Origin: Nocardiopsis alborubida
GTDB taxonomy: Bacteria > Actinomycetota > Actinomycetes > Streptosporangiales > Streptosporangiaceae
Length of the DNA: 64,000 bases
Reading direction: 5' to 3'
Assembly: GCF_012396365.1 (NCBI RefSeq)
Contig: NZ_JAAXPG010000007.1
Coordinates: forward strand, 182,154 to 246,153
Shown: positions 62,290-64,000 of the stretch, one piece after another
Position numbering within the stretch: position 1 is the first letter of the stretch
How the letters are laid out: every line of letters begins with the position of its first letter
The notes under the pieces: generated by a model
Seen by the model: only the letters and a program-made list of their open reading frames with translations
Database searches by the model: none
What the model was told of the DNA's origin: nothing
Program-made: the position numbers and the translations under genes

Positions 62290-63009
62290 GTGGGCACACA
62301 CCAGCCCCAGAACCCGCCGGCCGAAGAAGACGCCACCAGCGCAGACGCGCCCGTGGGTCCCCGCGTGGCCGCCAAGCGCTCCCGCCGCAAGCGCACCCTG
62401 ATCCTGGCCTCGGCCACCGGGGCCGCACTGCTGGTGGGCGGCACCGCCGCCGCGGCCGTCATCGCCACCGGCGCCGACCCGGGAAGCGCCACCAACGCCG
62501 CGGGCGTCCCCCAGGCCGACCCGGACCCGCTGGTCGCCGACGACGCCACACCCGACGCCGGACAGGAGCAGCAGCAGCTCGCCGAGGAGGCCGTCACCTC
62601 CGCCACCCAGCGCTCCAGCACCGACGCCTCCGACATCCTCGAAGAGCCCGAGGAGGAGGAGACCGAGGAGGCCGAGGAGCCCGCCGCCGACAGCGGCTCC
62701 GACTCCGAGTCCACCGGCCAGGGCGGCACCTGCCAGGCCTCCTACTACGGAGCCGACTTCGCCGGGCGCACCACCGCCAACGGTGAGACGTTCGACCCCA
62801 ACGCCATGACCGCCGCGCACAAGACCCTGCCCTTCGGCACCCAGGTCCAGGTCACCAACCCAAACAGCGGTGAGTCCGTGACCGTGCGCATCAACGACCG
62901 CGGCCCCTACGTCGACGGACGCTGCCTGGACCTGTCCACCGCGGCCTTCGACCAGATCATCGGCACCGGAGCCGGTGTGGGCCAGGTCGAGTGGCAGGTC
63001 GTGGGCTGA
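62290..63009 (+). CDS. RlpA-like double-psi beta-barrel protein (septal ring lytic type)
   Basis: About 239 aa. A basic N-terminus and one hydrophobic helix (LILASATGAALLVGGTAAAA) anchor or export it. An acidic Glu-rich linker follows. The RlpA domain has ASYYGADFAGRTTANGETFD, then LPFGTQVQVTNPNSGESVTV and INDRGPYVDGRCLDLS with the catalytic Asp. Such proteins act on peptidoglycan. GTG 62290 has GAAGGA nine bases upstream; a frame to 62167 lacks a site. Confidence 0.85.
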   Translation: MGTHQPQNPPAEEDATSADAPVGPRVAAKRSRRKRTLILASATGAALLVGGTAAAAVIATGADPGSATNAAGVPQADPDPLVADDATPDAGQEQQQLAEEAVTSATQRSSTDASDILEEPEEEETEEAEEPAADSGSDSESTGQGGTCQASYYGADFAGRTTANGETFDPNAMTAAHKTLPFGTQVQVTNPNSGESVTVRINDRGPYVDGRCLDLSTAAFDQIIGTGAGVGQVEWQVVG

Positions 63010-63325
63010 CACCCGCCCCCACACGCGTGCGCGCCGCGGCCGCCCCGACGGGGCCGCCGCGGCGCCCGCGTTCGCGGCCGCCCCACCAGGGCGAAGGCGG
63101 GCAACCGGCCCCGGCCCGCGGTGAGCATGACGGCGACCGCCTGATGCGACGCACACCCCCCGGGCGGGTGCTCGGCGCAGGCCCGCGTCCGCACGAGCCG
63201 GTCCCGCCGGCCCCGGCGTCGACCTCACGGCCACCGCCCCCGCCGCGCGTGTGAGTCCCCACACGTCACCGCTTCGTGGCACAATCCCCAGCACCCACAC
63301 CAACACCACACAGGGGAGCAGGGGC
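63010..63325. other. Intergenic region with the nuclease promoter
   Basis: 316 bases. An extended -10-like TGGCACAAT (63277-63285) lies 40 bp before the next start codon. Otherwise no coding frame is supported. Confidence 0.45.
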
Positions 63326-64000
63326 GTGTTCCGCACCACCACCGGCTGGGTCGTCTCACCCACCGACCTCGTCGACACCCTGGAGTGCGACCACCGCAGC
63401 GCCCTGAAGACCGCCCTGGCCGCCCGCGTCGAAGGCGCACCCGCACCCGCCGACATCGACCCGCTCGTGGCCCAGCACGGCCTGGCCCACGAACAGGCCG
63501 AACTCGAACGCCTCAGCGCCCTGGTCGAGGTCGCCCGCATGCCCGACCCCCGCCCCGAAGACGCCTCCCTGGCCGCGGCCGCCCAGGCCACCGCCGACGC
63601 CATGGCCGCCGGAGTCCCCGTCATCTACCAGGGCAGCTTCCACCACCGCCTCACCGAACCCGACCCCGGCGGGCAGGCCGTGTCCTTCCACGGCCGCGCC
63701 GACTTCCTCATCCGCTCCGACCTGGACCCCGCCACCGGCCGCACCCGCACCCCCGCCCCCTCGGACTGGACCTACGAACCCTGGGACACCAAGCTCGCCC
63801 GCCGCCCCGGTCCCGGCGCCGTCGTCCAGCTCGCCGCCTACGCCCACGCCGTCAGCGTCGCCACCGGCCGCGCCCCCCAGCACATGCACCTGCTCACCGG
63901 CGACAACCACACCCACACCCTGCCCACCGCCGACTTCACCCCCATCCTGAGCACCGTCACCACCCGACTGCTCACCCTCCTGGCCACCGAGCCCGCCCTG
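63326..64000 (+). CDS. TM0106-family RecB-like nuclease (3' end outside window)
   Basis: The frame from GTG 63326 is open to the window end, 225 codons. It starts GWVVSPTDLVDTLECDHRSA and has IYQGSFHHRL. The PD-(D/E)xK core is visible: FHGRADFLIR, then YEPWDTKLAR with the Asp-x-Lys, then the VQLAAYAHAV motif. These features mark TM0106-type RecB-like nucleases, which in actinomycetes are often fused to a DNA2/NAM7-like helicase. The GTG has AGCAGGGGC upstream. The rest is outside the window. Confidence 0.85.
   Translation, partial: MFRTTTGWVVSPTDLVDTLECDHRSALKTALAARVEGAPAPADIDPLVAQHGLAHEQAELERLSALVEVARMPDPRPEDASLAAAAQATADAMAAGVPVIYQGSFHHRLTEPDPGGQAVSFHGRADFLIRSDLDPATGRTRTPAPSDWTYEPWDTKLARRPGPGAVVQLAAYAHAVSVATGRAPQHMHLLTGDNHTHTLPTADFTPILSTVTTRLLTLLATEPAL

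Noticed and set aside
60443..62428. Long minus-strand frame of 661 codons
   Set aside because: Glycine-rich antisense shadow of the hydrolase/phosphatase fusion gene, without a start signal or family likeness.
1..64000. CRISPR arrays, tRNA or rRNA genes, prophage modules
   Set aside because: No regularly spaced repeats, no tRNA-like cloverleaf with TTCGA arm in context, no rRNA segments and no phage structural genes were seen.

Overview
The window is very GC-rich DNA with short intergenic spaces, many GTG/TTG starts, ATGA/GTGA gene overlaps and probable leaderless genes. It also carries SARP-, BTAD-, DUF397-, WYL- and NnaR-type genes. Together these point to a filamentous actinomycete, most plausibly Nocardiopsis or a close relative; that assignment is inference from style and gene content. 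No rRNA, tRNA, CRISPR array or replication origin was seen.

Left part (1-22 kb). The window opens inside a TnpB-type insertion element that has cut an ABC permease gene. Downstream are the intact histidine kinase and LuxR-type regulator, then a leaderless HTH-DUF3887/CPBP-protease pair, a Ser/Thr kinase, a frameshifted ECF42-like sigma gene with its DGPF/YCII partner, and an alpha/beta-hydrolase divergent from a large SARP-NTPase regulator. Next come a Mn/Zn-type ABC importer whose start codon sits inside a palindrome, an MDR dehydrogenase/TetR pair with a clear operator, and a tctCBA tricarboxylate transporter. A class III phosphodiesterase closes this part.

Middle (22-44 kb). This is an accessory mosaic of small regulators and enzymes: thioesterase, TipA-like MerR regulator with a 19-bp-spaced promoter, lysozyme-like secreted protein, NUDIX, an unrecognised 175-aa protein, SnoaL-like protein, an ABC-F resistance-type gene with leader peptide and attenuator, WYL regulator/RidA, cupin plus GNAT-DUF2716 fusion, SDR, DUF2000/Lrp, MerR, HTH/hydrolase, MDR/AraC and NmrA-like proteins. 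Two paralogous 55-57 aa glycine-zipper proteins lie 10 kb apart. Decay is visible: a frameshifted DUF397 gene, a direct repeat carrying gene-end remnants, and a membrane-protein pseudogene with a large internal deletion.

Right part (44-64 kb). This is assimilatory nitrate/nitrite reduction in two blocks. narK-nasC-nasB (44.7-49.6 kb) handles uptake and reduction of nitrate. nirB-nirD-nnaR-sirohydrochlorin chelatase (55.5-60.4 kb) reduces nitrite to ammonium, makes siroheme and supplies the pathway regulator. GlnR-like half-site arrays lie upstream of both narK and nirB. Five unrelated genes separate the blocks: DinB-like, DUF1772, PP2C phosphatase, a membrane protein and FrnE-like DsbA. The window ends with an ADP-ribosylglycohydrolase-like/dual-specificity phosphatase fusion, an RlpA-like protein and the start of a TM0106-type RecB-like nuclease.
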